Source of the DNA: Sinotaia quadrata
Lineage: Eukaryota; Mollusca; Gastropoda; Architaenioglossa; Viviparidae
Direction: 5' to 3'
Assembly (NCBI GenBank): GCA_028829895.1
Contig: CM054182.1
Span: 12,673,001 to 12,737,000, forward strand
Length of the DNA stretch: 64,000 nucleotides
Shown: positions 1 to 64,000 of the stretch, piece after piece
Layout of the letters: each line of letters starts with the position of its first letter
How positions within the stretch are numbered: position 1 is the stretch's first letter
Notes under the pieces: model-generated
Told to the model about the DNA's origin: nothing
The model's database searches: none
The model's input: only the letters and a program-made list of their open reading frames with translations
Position numbers and translations under genes: made by a program

Positions 1-779
1 TTATGTACAATTTACGGAACATTCATTTAACATCACCAGGCGGGCTAAACCACGAGACATTCAATTGCCAGCCAAAACCTGCTGAGAACGAGGCTACTGC
101 TGAACAAAGGCCATAATCAGGTGATTCAGATACATGAATTTTCTGTGTAATCTGTACATGTTTCTGTGATTTTTTCATTCCTTTTTCTATTTCTGATTCT
201 TCTATGAAATTGCTGTATTTTTGACTCACTTGTTACTATCTAGTTGGCTTATTTATGTAGAGGATTTATGTAAGCCTAACTAAAATTGTATTGATGTTAT
301 TCACATGAAATTCTCTAATAATTATTCTAGAGGACTGTATTGGTATATCTTTTCATTAATTGTATTCTGGAAGTCTTAGGAGATTTGCGATTTAGAAATC
401 GCCTAGTGCGTGATTTTGAAAACTCAATGTAAATTTATTAAAATTGTTATCTTTATTTCTTTTAATAAATTGTTTCCTTTAAACTATTTACTCCTTCATT
501 TTATTTGGGGAGGTACATGTGAGATGATGGGTGGAGGCTGCCAATGACGTAATACAAGTGAGATGACGGTCTATACACATGTTTTAAAATAGTTCCCATC
601 GTCGACAACGACGAGAGATTTGTGGTAGGGCCGGAATAGTGACAGAACTAGTAAGATAAATGCAGTGTAGTCACTATTCTGAGACAGGTAACACTTGGGA
701 GACGGTCAATGACTGACGGACTACTCAAGGCTTGACCTAGTCACTCTCAGACCGCGCAAGACCCTTAAGGAGGTATACG
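1..779. other. Left edge, probable transposon debris
   Basis: A GC-richer block at 30-125 is open for 68 codons on the minus strand (to 229). A second GC-rich block at 520-780 has CpG-rich sequence. Both look like retroelement or LTR remains, but no family is recognisable. No cadherin exon was found. Confidence 0.3.
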
Positions 780-1835
780 TTTATGTTTACATAGTCAATC
801 GTAAAAACAGTTCAACAATAGAGTTAATACAATTCACATAATAGTTCTATCAGAGAATATAAATGGATTTATTAGAGGTGATTATAGTATTTTAAAATTA
901 CATAGATTAAAGCGCTTTTTTCCACTGATTTTTACTTGCTTTTGCAAACATGTCAAAATGTCACAATGTCTTCATCAACATGTGTCTCTGTCCACAATTT
1001 TTGGAAACTCTGGCATGCTATTTCATTGAATCAACTTGAGAGCTCCCTTTGCGATGTCAGTTCCTTCAAGCAGAACAAGATTACAGTAATTCTGTTAACT
1101 TCAATATACTAGAATTTTCTCACTGTACTTAGCCTACTTTGCCATGATACATCAAGGTGTATAGAGTACTCCCCTTACCTTACACACACTGCAACATACA
1201 TTTCCCATGTCTTCCCGGTCATTCAGGTTTATAACAGTCAACACGAGAAAGATAACTGAAAACTAGAAAGGCTACTTGCTCACTTCAAGATATAATTAAG
1301 GAGCAAACCTAAGTTTCCAGTTTATCACAGTATAACTACATTATATTACAACCCACTGTCAACTTACGGTTTCATGCTACAGTATACATTAGCCCGATAC
1401 ATGTATTTGACATAATAAATACATCATATCAAAACAATGTCAAGGGTCAACATACCAAATACGAGAGGATTAGTTCAAACGTGTAGAAATAAAAGTCAAC
1501 TCACATAGTACATCTCCAGACAAACATAATATATCAACTGCCAAGTTACATGAATAGTCTATTCTCTCTCCATCAGTCAGTTTAACTCACGATCAAGCTG
1601 GTCTCGTTTTCGTAAGTTATACCTATTGGATAATAAAATCTCCTCACCCATTTGGGGTGGTTTGCATTATATCAGCTATTTCCAGCATATTCTCAACTCA
1701 AGTGTTTACCCCAACACTGACACAAAAATATAAACATAAGGAGTGCCCGTGGTCGGGTTACTTTGACAATATTTCAATGTATATAGCAATTAAATTTTTA
1801 AAATAGGGAGGGGTAAATTTACTCCACCACACATT
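780..1835 (-). repeat. Dispersed TGTGG...CACA repeat family, copy 1
   Basis: A copy of an interspersed family found about ten times here. On the minus strand it begins TGTGGTGGAGTAAATTTACCCC (1833-1812) and has the family's internal landmarks gaccacgggcactcctta and gagaatatgctggaaatagctgat. No protein frame is visible. It is followed by a second, partial copy. Confidence 0.75.
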
Positions 1836-3000
1836 TACTACCACATAATATACATATAACACTTTGAATGAAAAAGATTACTTGACATAAATATGTCCAC
1901 ACAACCACGTTCGAATAATTTCAACAACTATACAGCCTTATATCCTTATACAGAATTCAACAGATCAGTGTCAATTCAAATTATCAGAATACAGAAATGG
2001 ATTTATTAAAGGTAAGCAATACTAAATTGTATATAACATGGGTTCAGCACTGCCTCAGTAGCCTTTCATGAACTTTCTGTAAAAATGTCACAAGTTTATT
2101 GTTCGCATTATTACTGTCAGTTCCATTTGTTTCTCTTACACGTTTGGAGAACACTGATGAGCTGCTATTCTCTTGAGGATAATCTTGGCCTTGTCCCATA
2201 TTAGCTCCCTCAAACATAACAACAATTGTAACAAAAATTCCACGATGTAGTAGGGATACCTTGCCACCATACATCGACGGAATGCAAATTATTCCTTTCA
2301 CTTACACACTGGGGTCAATACTTCTTGCGTACAGTGCAGTCATAGCGGTTTATAAATCCACAAACATTGAGATTCCGGTAAAACAAAACAAATCAGGAAA
2401 CAAATGCTAAGTTGCCAGTTTATTCATTTTTAAATCCATTCTCTCTTTACATTCAAGTCTCAACTAACAGTTTCCTACAACAGTATTTATTAGCCCGATA
2501 CATGCACATAACATAATAAATAGAGCATATTAATTTTACGTGCATGTTCTCCAGAAACAATGTTAAGTGTTTAGAATGCTACATATAAGCATCATAGTTT
2601 ACAATTAGTTGAAATAATAATCTGCTCACATTATACATCTCTACCTAAAATTAAATTTAACATGTCGATAGTAAAATGCATGAAATATTTATAAGTCCAT
2701 TCTCTCTCAATCAGTCAGCTACATCACTATTAAGATACTGGCCACCATAATGCCCGAACTTCTTGCAACACCAAATTCAAGTGATCAGACAATAGAACTT
2801 TCTACAGCAAGTAAACCTTTCATCTCAGCACATTAGCTGGTCTCATTCTCATAAATCTTAACCATTGGACAATGAAAACTCATCCTGTTGGAACTGATTT
2901 GGATTGCATCAGCAATTTTCTAGCCTAATTATTTTCAACTCGAGTTGCTTCCTCCAACTCTGACACTTACAAAAATGCCATCAAAAGGTACAATTATCTC
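1836..3000 (-). repeat. Dispersed repeat family, copy 2 (partial, abutting)
   Basis: It shares the family landmarks (agcccgatacatgcacataacataataaata, tctctcaatcagtcag, tggaactgatttggattgcatcag) with copy 1 and with the copies at 8 kb and 40 kb. The right terminus is missing, replaced by aattatctccaaaactg. Confidence 0.65.
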
Positions 3001-3195
3001 CAAAACTGATAGATAGAGAAATATATAGATTTAAGGAGATGCCATTCAATTTATTATTTCGTGAGTGCATAATAGTTTTATTGAAGGTCATATTAAATCA
3101 TTTTAACTATTGACTTTCTCCTTCCTCTGTTGTTACATTTCTATTCATTAATGTATTGTAATTTCCTTAATATTTCTGAATAGTGTCGAACTCAC

Positions 3196-5867
<2,672 letters not shown>

Positions 5868-5982
5868 AGTAGACTCTCCTTTTATTTACCTGTGTGGATT
5901 TATTAAAATATTATAGATAGACATATAGATATACAGACATATAGATAAACTGTCAAATAGACAGAAAACAAACTGATGGATG

Positions 5983-5984
5983 GG

Positions 5985-6060
<76 letters not shown>

Positions 6061-6066
6061 CAGATA
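5983..6066. repeat. GATA microsatellite upstream of gene B start
   Basis: About 80 bp of (gata)n, 115 bp upstream of the predicted gene B start codon. Confidence 0.95.
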
Positions 6067-6176
6067 GTGTGAAAGGAAAAAAATTCTAATTAACTCAACT
6101 CAGTTAATTAATTTTAATATATTTAATTAATATTTAAATTAATATATGCAAAATTTAACTCCAAAATTTTGCTATT

Positions 6177-6366
6177 TTAAATATATGAGAGTTGAGAGTG
6201 AACAAACAACTCTGACCCAGATTTACGTTCCTCACTGCTGATTCCGGTTTTAATGAATTGCGTCTTATTGTTCAGTAATATTTTGTGCATGTATCCATCT
6301 TTGGTTTCACACGAAAGAAGAAATATATCCGATGCAGATAAGACAACTTTCCCATTAGTCTTTATT
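6177..6366 (-). CDS. Possible 3' terminal exon of gene A (weak)
   Basis: An open minus-strand stretch of about 61 codons follows an acceptor-like ctttctcag and ends at TAA (6179-6177). It reads GKVVLSASDIFLLSCETKDG and KTGISSEERKSGSELF near the end, a composition that would suit a cytoplasmic tail. Its place, just before gene B, fits the last exon of gene A. Open frames of this length also occur by chance here, and no upstream exon joining it to A39 was found. Confidence 0.2.
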
Positions 6367-7434
6367 CTGAGAAAGTTTTCAGTCGTTCTCCGCCAAAGGC
6401 GTTAAAGTCAGCACATGAATACTACTTCGCCTTAGAAAATATAAAAAGCGTCGTTTTGTGTGGCAGACGAAAATAGCTGACAGGAGCGTTATCTTGAAAT
6501 ATTTGGTTATAAAGGTCAAATAGGTTGGGTTTTTTTTTTGCGCATGCAATTGATATGATATACACATGTGTAACGTAAGGTATATTTGTTTGTGTATGTA
6601 TGTATGTATATATATATGAAAGCATGTATGATTTTATAATTATATAATTTTAAAGAGGAATATGACAGACGTAAAAGATGGGGAATAACTGAAAAGTAAA
6701 GGAATACGGGACGAAGAGAAAGGGGAAGTATAGACTGAAGGAGGAGTGTGTGTTTATCTGTTTGTTTGCGTGTATGTTTGAGTTTATTGTACATTCTAAT
6801 AAACCCTTATACTACGTTTACATGTGCAATACCAAAGACATAGACGTGACCGTAAATAATTTATCATGACAACACAAGAAGTAAAGTCATCACAAAGGCA
6901 AATTTTCAGCAGTGATAACATTGTATGAACGTATCAGAATTAAATAATGTGTTTGCGTGCGTGAGAGTGGGTATAAAATTATTTGTTACCTTGTTTTGGC
7001 ACGATATATTTTCCTGTGTGCATTAGAATGTTGTTGAACCATTGATTATAGAATGTCTCCAACACACGATTACCTATGCTTCTAAACTTGAAGGGCCGAA
7101 ACGTGATTCGTTCTCGTATGGCCTTGATAAAGTCAATCTGTTATGTTCCCAACTGAATTTCATAAACATTTTTTATTCAACTAATCAAAGGTATAGAGAA
7201 ATAAAGAAATTATTCGAAAACTAGAGTACAAATCCTTTGTAAATGCAGTAAAGCATGGATAATATAACTGACATGAAAAAGCATTTATAAGTCACGAAAC
7301 TTTAGTGTGCACTTGAAGACGAGCAATAGTTAACGGGTGGGTATATAAGTGATTAAATTTGAACATGAGTCAAGTTTAATTATAGAGTGGCAAAAAGAAG
7401 GATGGGGCTGGCTCTCTGGATAGGGGGGTGCCTA

Positions 7435-7567
<133 letters not shown>

Positions 7568-7769
7568 GGAGAAGAAATCCAGTGTCGTTCAAACCAGCTC
7601 TTTGTACAAAAAGTTGCTAACAGGTTATGATGTGACGTTTTTATACCTGGGTGCAGGCAGGCTTGACAAAAGTGAATCGATTTCCAGAAATCCGTTGAGA
7701 ATATTCTGTTATTTGCTGCGGTAACACCATCGATTGGCGGTAATTCAGAGAAGAGAAATTTAGTGTGTA

Positions 7770-8530
7770 GAATACTGAGTGTTTGTTACCATACGTCAAT
7801 GGAGTGCACTGTGTTCCTTACACTTACACACTGTGGTAGATACTTCTCATGTCTACAAGGGTCATAGCGATTTATAATCAGTATACCAGGAGATTCAGAT
7901 AAAACAAGGAAAGACTGTTTTTTCCCTGTAATATATATTCGGGGAACAAATCTTTATTTTCCAGTTTATTAATTTTGATCTCCATTCTTTCTTACATTCA
8001 AGTCACAACTTACACTTTCCTGCAACAGTAATTTTTAACCCAATACATATATACAGCATAATTGTTTATGAACAGGTTCACTAGAAACGTTAGTTTTTTA
8101 GCATACTACATGTAAGCATCACACATTTTAGAAATAATAGTCTACTCACATAATACATCTCTGCGTTAAACTCAAGTATAGCATATCAAGTTCATTCTCT
8201 CTCAATAAGTCAGTTAATCACAATTAAGCCTTTCATGACCAGTCTTATTGTAGATAGAAATCTCCACATTATGTAAACTTTTGATCTGGTCTGATTCTCA
8301 TAAATCTTAACCATTGGATGATACACTCTGCTCATCCACTTGGAACTAGTTTGGATTGCATCAGCAATTTCTTATATATTCTCAACTCGAGTTGTTTACT
8401 CCAACTCTGAATCTTACAAAACTACAATCATAAGGAGTGCCCAAGGTAGGATCGCTTCGACAATTTAACAATGTATACAACAATTAAGTCTAGAAATAGA
8501 GATGGGTAAATTTTCTCCACCACACTGTGA
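7770..8530 (-). repeat. Dispersed repeat family, copy 3
   Basis: A minus-oriented copy ending at 8524 with ctccaccacac. It has the same internal blocks as copies 1 and 2 (agtgcactgtgttccttacac, gagtgcccaaggtaggatcg). It lies between genes A and B. Confidence 0.7.
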
Positions 8531-9008
8531 TTCCTTCCTTTGTCATCTACTCTAATCCTTTTGACTGCACATCAACTCATCAGACATAATCCTAATCCCA
8601 ATCAACTCTTGCATTGCATATTGAAGTGTTCACTCGCTATCCGGAAATTTGTGTTTCCGTTCATAAACAACATAGATAATAGACTACAAAATAAATGCAT
8701 ACCTCTTCAATTTCTAATTATATATTTCAAATAATTAAAATTTAATTACTACATTTAGATTTTTTTAATGAATACGAAATTAAATACCCATGTCGTTACA
8801 CGTACGTTTAGAGTAAATTAGTTCATAGTCATGAACGAAATGTTCAAATTAAACATATCCAAAGACACACACTTCTGCATATTTAAAAAGAAACAACTTA
8901 AAATGAAAAGTAGTTTGTAATAACAAAATAATCTAACTAATAAAGAGATACGTTAATTCTAGTATCAAATAGACAAGCACGTGATATAAATGTGTCTACC
9001 TGAAACAG

Positions 9009-9162
9009 TGAAAGGTTATGCTGTTCTTGATCCATGGTCAAACTACGAGCCGCCTACATCCCTGCAGGACGAAGGTCAAGGATCAGGCAGAGTAGGGTTC
9101 AGCGAAAAATATGGCGACCGCTCTCTCACATCAATATAGAAGACGCTGTTCTGGCCCTGTTT
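9009..9162. other. GC-richer block open on both strands, possible exon
   Basis: This block has more CpG and GC than its surroundings. On the minus strand a 28-codon frame runs from a good acceptor (ctccttag, 9163) to TGA at 9078-9076 (FYIDVRERSPYFSLNP). On the plus strand a 43-codon frame runs from cag at 9008 to TAG at 9137-9139 (YAVLDPWSNYEPPTS, EGQGSGRVGF). Either could be a terminal exon; the minus frame agrees with gene A's direction. I cannot choose between them. Confidence 0.3.
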
Positions 9163-9310
9163 CTAAGGAGGATTCTATTAAAACATTCTCTATAGCTAAC
9201 AGGAAAAAATGTGGTTTGTCATCAGGTGAAAAATTAGAATTTTAAAAATATTTAAACATAGTGATGACTTTATATTTGTGTAAGAAAATAACATAATGTC
9301 GAACACATAA

Positions 9311-9325
9311 ACACACACGCACGCA

Positions 9326-9357
<32 letters not shown>

Positions 9358-9370
9358 TACACACACACAA
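9311..9370. repeat. CA/CGCA microsatellite
   Basis: (acgc)n flanked by (ac)n, about 60 bp. Confidence 0.9.
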
Positions 9371-11980
9371 TATATATACATATTGACCAATTAAAAATGA
9401 AGTTGTTTTTGCTTGTCTTACATTAGAGACTGTGGTTTCAAGTGCCCTCCTCAAAAGCCATGTTTTATTGTAAATATAAAATATTATACATTGTGGCTAT
9501 TTTAACAATACAATATTACTCTTCGTCATTGGTGCTTTATTTAAAGTGCAACATTTATAACATTTCTGATGTCTTTCCGTCATATTATGCCGTCCTTGCA
9601 ATCGTCTGTGAGGATAATTAAATTTCTTTTAAAAAAAAAAAAACATATTGCGGCATGGGTGTAAGGTCCGTTTACACTTTGAGTTTAATGTTTGAGTAGC
9701 ACAGTAGTGTATGAAAGCTTAAGCTTATGTCTTTTAATATATTTTATAGAATACTCACCAGTTTGGAGTTACAGATGGAAGGCTTCATACTCTGATTCTT
9801 GTACTATTTCTGGTCTGGTTCGTAAACTATGCGCATTTTGTAATCATTCATGAATTTAAATGAATTTTATAGAAACTTTTAAAGTTACTGGAAGAAGATT
9901 AAAATCGTACATTAAAATGCCATAAGAAAATGATAGAAATATATAAAATGAAATATATTTTCAGCATCTAGAAAATACATATATTCTCTATAAAAAATAA
10001 ATGTTATATCACCCACAATTTCATTTTTCTTTGTAAAGGAACGAATTGACACATATGGAAGCACGCATCTATTAAGGTCCACACATACAAGCAAACACAC
10101 ACACAACCTCAAGTTTAAGCATATTTGCATTAAAAAGCAGGTTTTCTTTTTTTCCCGGCATGTTAAAACAGTACTTTTTTTAATTTGATCGTTCCCCTTG
10201 ATAAAGAATCATCATGAAAAACAATATTGTAGACATTATTAATAAAACTTGGTAAAGAGGATCTTTTACACACACGTATAAGTAAATAAGAGAGATGGAA
10301 GTTGTAGAACATATTTAAATGGAAACTCGGACTTCACAGATATAAGCAGTTATCAGATAAAAGACACACTCATAGATGTATTTTGTTAGTTATTGGTATT
10401 CTAAATGCAAAGAACAACTGCAAGACAATTTCTTTTATACATCAATAATTATCAACTTGCAATAAAAGATGGAAGAAAAAACCTATTGACATCAGTAATC
10501 ATCACAAGGCAAATAACACATAAAATTAAATTCATAAATGTCAGTAATTATCAACATACCAAAATCAGATGAAGGGCATGATCATAAATGACAATGATTA
10601 TCAACAATAATTTTCAGATGAAATAAAATTGTTATGAGTCAAGAATCTACTGTTTATTCTAACATGAATTTAAGAAATGTCGAGCCATTAACTTAACACA
10701 CTCAATCAGAAATAGTTCTAAAAGACCAATAGAAATGCAATAATAATAATAAATGGAAATTATAAAATGTAACCTTTAACAGGTTTACAAAATAACCCAT
10801 CATATAAAGTTGATAATCAACTTTCAATCAAAATAAACATGGAACCATTTGTCATAAAATGACCCACCCTCCATATATACAATGCAACATAGTATAAACA
10901 TAATTATGCTCATACATCAGTCACACATATCGCGCGCTAAATCAAGCATTATGTAAGACCTCGCTATCGCACCAGCTGACGACAAATAATTTGCCCGGAG
11001 CGCCTTGACATGTAAGGGATGAAGATGGCGCCCTTCAAACAGCGCTTTATATTCTTGCTAAGTCATAAATGAAGTGCTGTATTAGTCTACGCACACGCGT
11101 TGGAGTGTAGTAGAGATGTATATAGTTTGAAAAGAATAGATTATACTTTGTATTTCGTTATCATGATTGATTTTACTGTAAATGCATGTTTTGTGATTAA
11201 TATGTGTGTGAGATTGCTTTTTCCAATATATCTCCAGGATAGCTTTCAAATTTATTTTGAACCTAATCTGTTAAATTGCAGGTTAGCAGTATGTTATATT
11301 AAATCTAAATGTGTGTGCATTCAATTGATATTGAAATCAAAACGTTACTTGTAGGCATTTAATAGTAATTTGTGATTTGTAAGTAAAGTAAGGAAATCTG
11401 CAGAGGTCAGAAGAACCCGTTTAAGTGGCCAGTTCTTGACTTTCATGCAGGGGATATTTTTAGCCACCAGCATTTCCAATATTGGCGTGCTAGGGTGGGA
11501 AAAGAAGGCCGGATATATGTCGGATGGGTTTATTTTCAGAAATCATTAAATCTAAATATATAATATTTGCTAATGACGTAGCTTTCAAAGCACTGAGCAA
11601 GTACTTCGTCATGAACAGAATGCACTTAAAGTACTCAGTCATTCAGAATCAAGATGCTAAATGCGAAATCTGACGAAACAGAACCAAAAGAAAAAATACA
11701 ACTGATTTCTGTGCTAACATTAATTTATCACGTAAACACCTGTGATTGTTGTGTTGTTTCAGTTTTGAGTGAAAGAGAACGCATATCAAGCTGTACTAAA
11801 CTGAGGTTTGTTGTAGATTTCTTCACTAATAATTGTGCAAAGTATTATTCGTTAGGGCACAAAACAGAGCAACCATTCATCCCACTTCTAAAAGTAAATC
11901 GTGCGTACATTGATAATAAATATAAGTGGCATTATTATGGTTTGTTTGTGTGTTTGTTTTTTATTCTGAAACAACTTCTT

Positions 11981-12210
11981 TCACTAATATTACAAAAGAA
12001 GTTAAAAGTTTATTTAACTCAGTAGAAGGCAGTATGTGATCTAACTATTACTCTGCACATATTCACTCACACACACCATTTCACTAATATTACAAAAGAA
12101 GTCAAAAGTTTATTTAACTCAGTAGAAGGCAGTATGTGATCTAACTATTACTCTGCACATATTCACTCACACACACCCTTTCACTAATATTACAAAAGAA
12201 GTTAAAAGTA
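11981..12210. repeat. 100-bp tandem repeat next to the A39 donor
   Basis: The unit starting tcactaatattacaaaagaag recurs at 11981, 12081 and 12181; the third copy is cut off about 12 bp before the A39 donor. Confidence 0.95.
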
Positions 12211-12222
12211 AAACAATCTCAC

Positions 12223-61667
<49,445 letters not shown>

Positions 61668-61934
61668 CTGGAGTACAAAGTGTGTATATTTAAGATTTGC
61701 ATCTCAAGATGATAGATAGATAGATAGATAGATAGATCCAGATTATTTGACACACGATAGTGGCGATTATATTATATCCCCACCACCATGAACAAAGCAC
61801 TTTTCTAAAATATATTACTCATAAATAGTGGCTTTTAACAAGGAAATAAATTTATTAACTACAAAATTTATCTACACACTTCACAACACATAGCATTTAT
61901 ATCGTGACATAATATCATAAAACATAATATCGTG

Positions 61935-62176
<242 letters not shown>

Positions 62177-62739
62177 ATCTGAAAAGCCAATGTTATTCTT
62201 AAGTACTTTGAGTCAACTCACATTATCTATCTCCCCTTAATCGACCCACCAGATTTATCTTAATAATTATAGGGTTCAACTATTTGGCTATCTCAGCCTT
62301 GACCGATTAGTGTTACACACAATTAATACAGGTAAACAAAGGAAAGAGTATTATGTATGTATCAAGATACAATCATGTATAATCAAATTAAATGTATTTC
62401 ATACATTTAAATCATGCTAAGAAAATATCTTAATTATTAAGAGGACATTCTACTGAGATCTAATACTGCCTGCTAAGATGTGCTACCATGATTTCCACAT
62501 AGTGACTATACACATTTGTGTACTTCTCCTATTGTTCAATTTCAGTCACTTGGTCAAATTTATTTCTGTGTAATTCATAACTACAGTGTATTCTGTATTG
62601 CTGTTATTCTCATTTCATGTTGATGATTTTACACGAGAAGCAAAGAAACAAGTCACTATGATGATAGATTCACTATATAGTAATTAGGCAGAGGATAGTA
62701 TACCACAAGCATATAATATTATAATTATCTAGTAATAAA

Positions 62740-63170
62740 AAAATAATTCACATAGTACATCTCTACAAAAACACAAGTATAACATATCATAGTAATATGT
62801 ATGAATTATTTCTAAGTCCATTCTCTCTCAATCAGTCAATTAAACTCGCACTCAAGCTAATGACTGCCTTCAAGCCAGACTTCTCCCTTCTTTGCCACTC
62901 GAATTCAAAGTGACCAAAGGGAATTCCTTAAATCAGCCCACTGGCTTCTCATAAATCATAATCATTGGATAATAGAAAATTGTTCACTCAGTTTCCATTA
63001 GGTCAGCAAATCTAGAATATTCTTGCCTCATGCTGTTTACTTCAAACTCAGACACTTTCAACCTAACACCACAAGAAGTGCCAAAGGTTTGGTCACTGAT
63101 AATTTAGCAGTTTATATAAATATTAAAATTAAAAATAAGGAGAGGCACATTTACTCTGTCACATTATATA
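62740..63170 (-). repeat. Dispersed repeat family, copy 13 (partial)
   Basis: It contains acatctctacaaaaacacaagtataaca, tcaatcagtcaattaaactcgc and ggagaggcacatttactctgtcaca near 63162, matching the family's 5' half reversed. Confidence 0.65.
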
Positions 63171-63197
63171 TATATGAAAGAGTAAATCTGCTTCTAT

Positions 63198-63295
63198 CTA
63201 TTTATCTATCTATCTATCTATCTATATCAATTTATCTATCTATCTATCTATCTACCTATCTATCTATATATCTATCTATCTATCTATCTATCTGT
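63198..63295. repeat. ATCT microsatellite
   Basis: About 100 bp of (atct)n with interruptions, at the end of a dispersed repeat copy. Confidence 0.9.
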
Positions 63296-64000
63296 GGCAC
63301 TACAAGGTTCCTGATTAATTAATCATCAATCTCTATCTGGGTGATCATCTCTTTAATCTATAAACAAATAAGATTCTTCCAATCAATCAATCAATCAGTC
63401 ACCCAACAGGGTCTTGGTATTGAGGTCGAGAGTGACAAGTCCGGCTTTGAAATGTAAGGCCACTGATTAACTCTCCTCTCAAGCGTTACTTGTCTAGAAC
63501 ACCACTATCTTGCCCGTCAACCTGTCCTTCCTAGCCCTTCCCAATCTCTCATCACGATGACAGGAACTATCCTAAAACATGTGTGTAACCGTCTTTGTGT
63601 CAATACATAATTGGCAACACCCACCTATCATCTACACATGTACCCCTCTACTATAATAATGAGTGCATAGTTTAACAATACTACACTTTTAATAAAGAAA
63701 AGAAAACTATTAAAATTAACTCATTTACAGTTATGATAATATTATAACCACACCAAGGCAATATATAGAGATTTCAGATTTCACAACACTTCTCTCATTA
63801 AACTAAAAAATTTAGATGAATGAAAAAATAGTGATTAGTTTTATCCCATAATCAATTATTAGCAGGACACATACACAAATCAATATTGATACCCTTCCTA
63901 GAACATTTACTAGGCTTCACATAATCAGAATAAGAAAAGAATCAGAATTAGAAATTACGTTAATCATAGAACAAATACAGGTTACAGACGAGCATGTATA

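Noticed and set aside
7640..7760. Minus-strand open stretch (DGVTAANNRIFSTDFW) ending in a gtataa donor
   Set aside because: No usable acceptor in phase with A39 and no hydrophobic segment, so it is not supported as the missing exon.
11021..11075. aagATGGCGCCC start-like motif with a 15-codon frame (MAPFKQRFIFLLSHK)
   Set aside because: Too short, with no clear donor; more likely a YY1-like motif or chance.
11400..11560. GC-richer stretch open on both strands near 11.45 kb
   Set aside because: Neither frame has fitting splice borders or recognisable protein; it may be old transposon sequence.
11654..12025. 123-codon plus-strand frame
   Set aside because: It ends inside the 100-bp tandem repeat, has random-looking composition, and no splice or homology support.

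Overview
This is eukaryotic DNA, AT-rich, intron-rich and full of microsatellites, minisatellites and transposon relics. Short exons with GT/AG borders, long introns, GATA and CA arrays and Ty3/gypsy integrase relics suggest an animal. A marine lophotrochozoan, perhaps a mollusc, is my best guess, but no single feature in the window proves it. I see no bacterial genes, operons, CRISPR arrays, rRNA or tRNA genes.

The window is dominated by one minus-strand gene, called gene A here: a very large non-classical cadherin. I can place 39 consecutive exons, from 61667 down to 12223. All have usable splice sites and the reading frame carries from each exon to the next, giving about 2,174 codons. They encode about 19 cadherin (EC) repeats, then a four-exon, non-cadherin, membrane-adjacent region with a Cys-x-Cys motif. 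The first exons (signal peptide and start of EC1) lie to the right of the window. No transmembrane or cytoplasmic exon could be identified to the left of 12223.

A second cadherin gene in the same orientation, gene B, starts at 5867. It has a start codon, a signal peptide and two exons of EC1, then leaves the window to the left. Its third exon and the flanking intron DNA are clear duplicates of gene A's first visible exon at 61519-61667, so the locus is a head-to-tail tandem array of cadherin paralogs.

Inside gene A a nine-exon, five-EC block is duplicated: exons A11-A19 at 48.6-37.8 kb match exons A20-A28 at 37.2-27.2 kb, with five exon lengths conserved to the base. The middle exons are far more alike than the outer ones, which suggests later gene conversion. 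Other notable points are a 12-nt in-frame microexon at 57640-57651, an in-frame duplicated splice donor near 21.9 kb, and at least six places where a short tandem duplication copies an exon-intron junction.

The introns hold a dispersed repeat family with TGTGG...CACA termini in about ten copies on both strands, two decayed gypsy pol fragments placed head to head at 31.0-33.1 kb, long GATA/CA/GA arrays, and a dozen minisatellites, several next to splice sites. The gene products would be cell-surface calcium-dependent adhesion proteins. The close subfamily (CDH23/PCDH15-like, CDHR-like or other) cannot be settled from the sequence alone.
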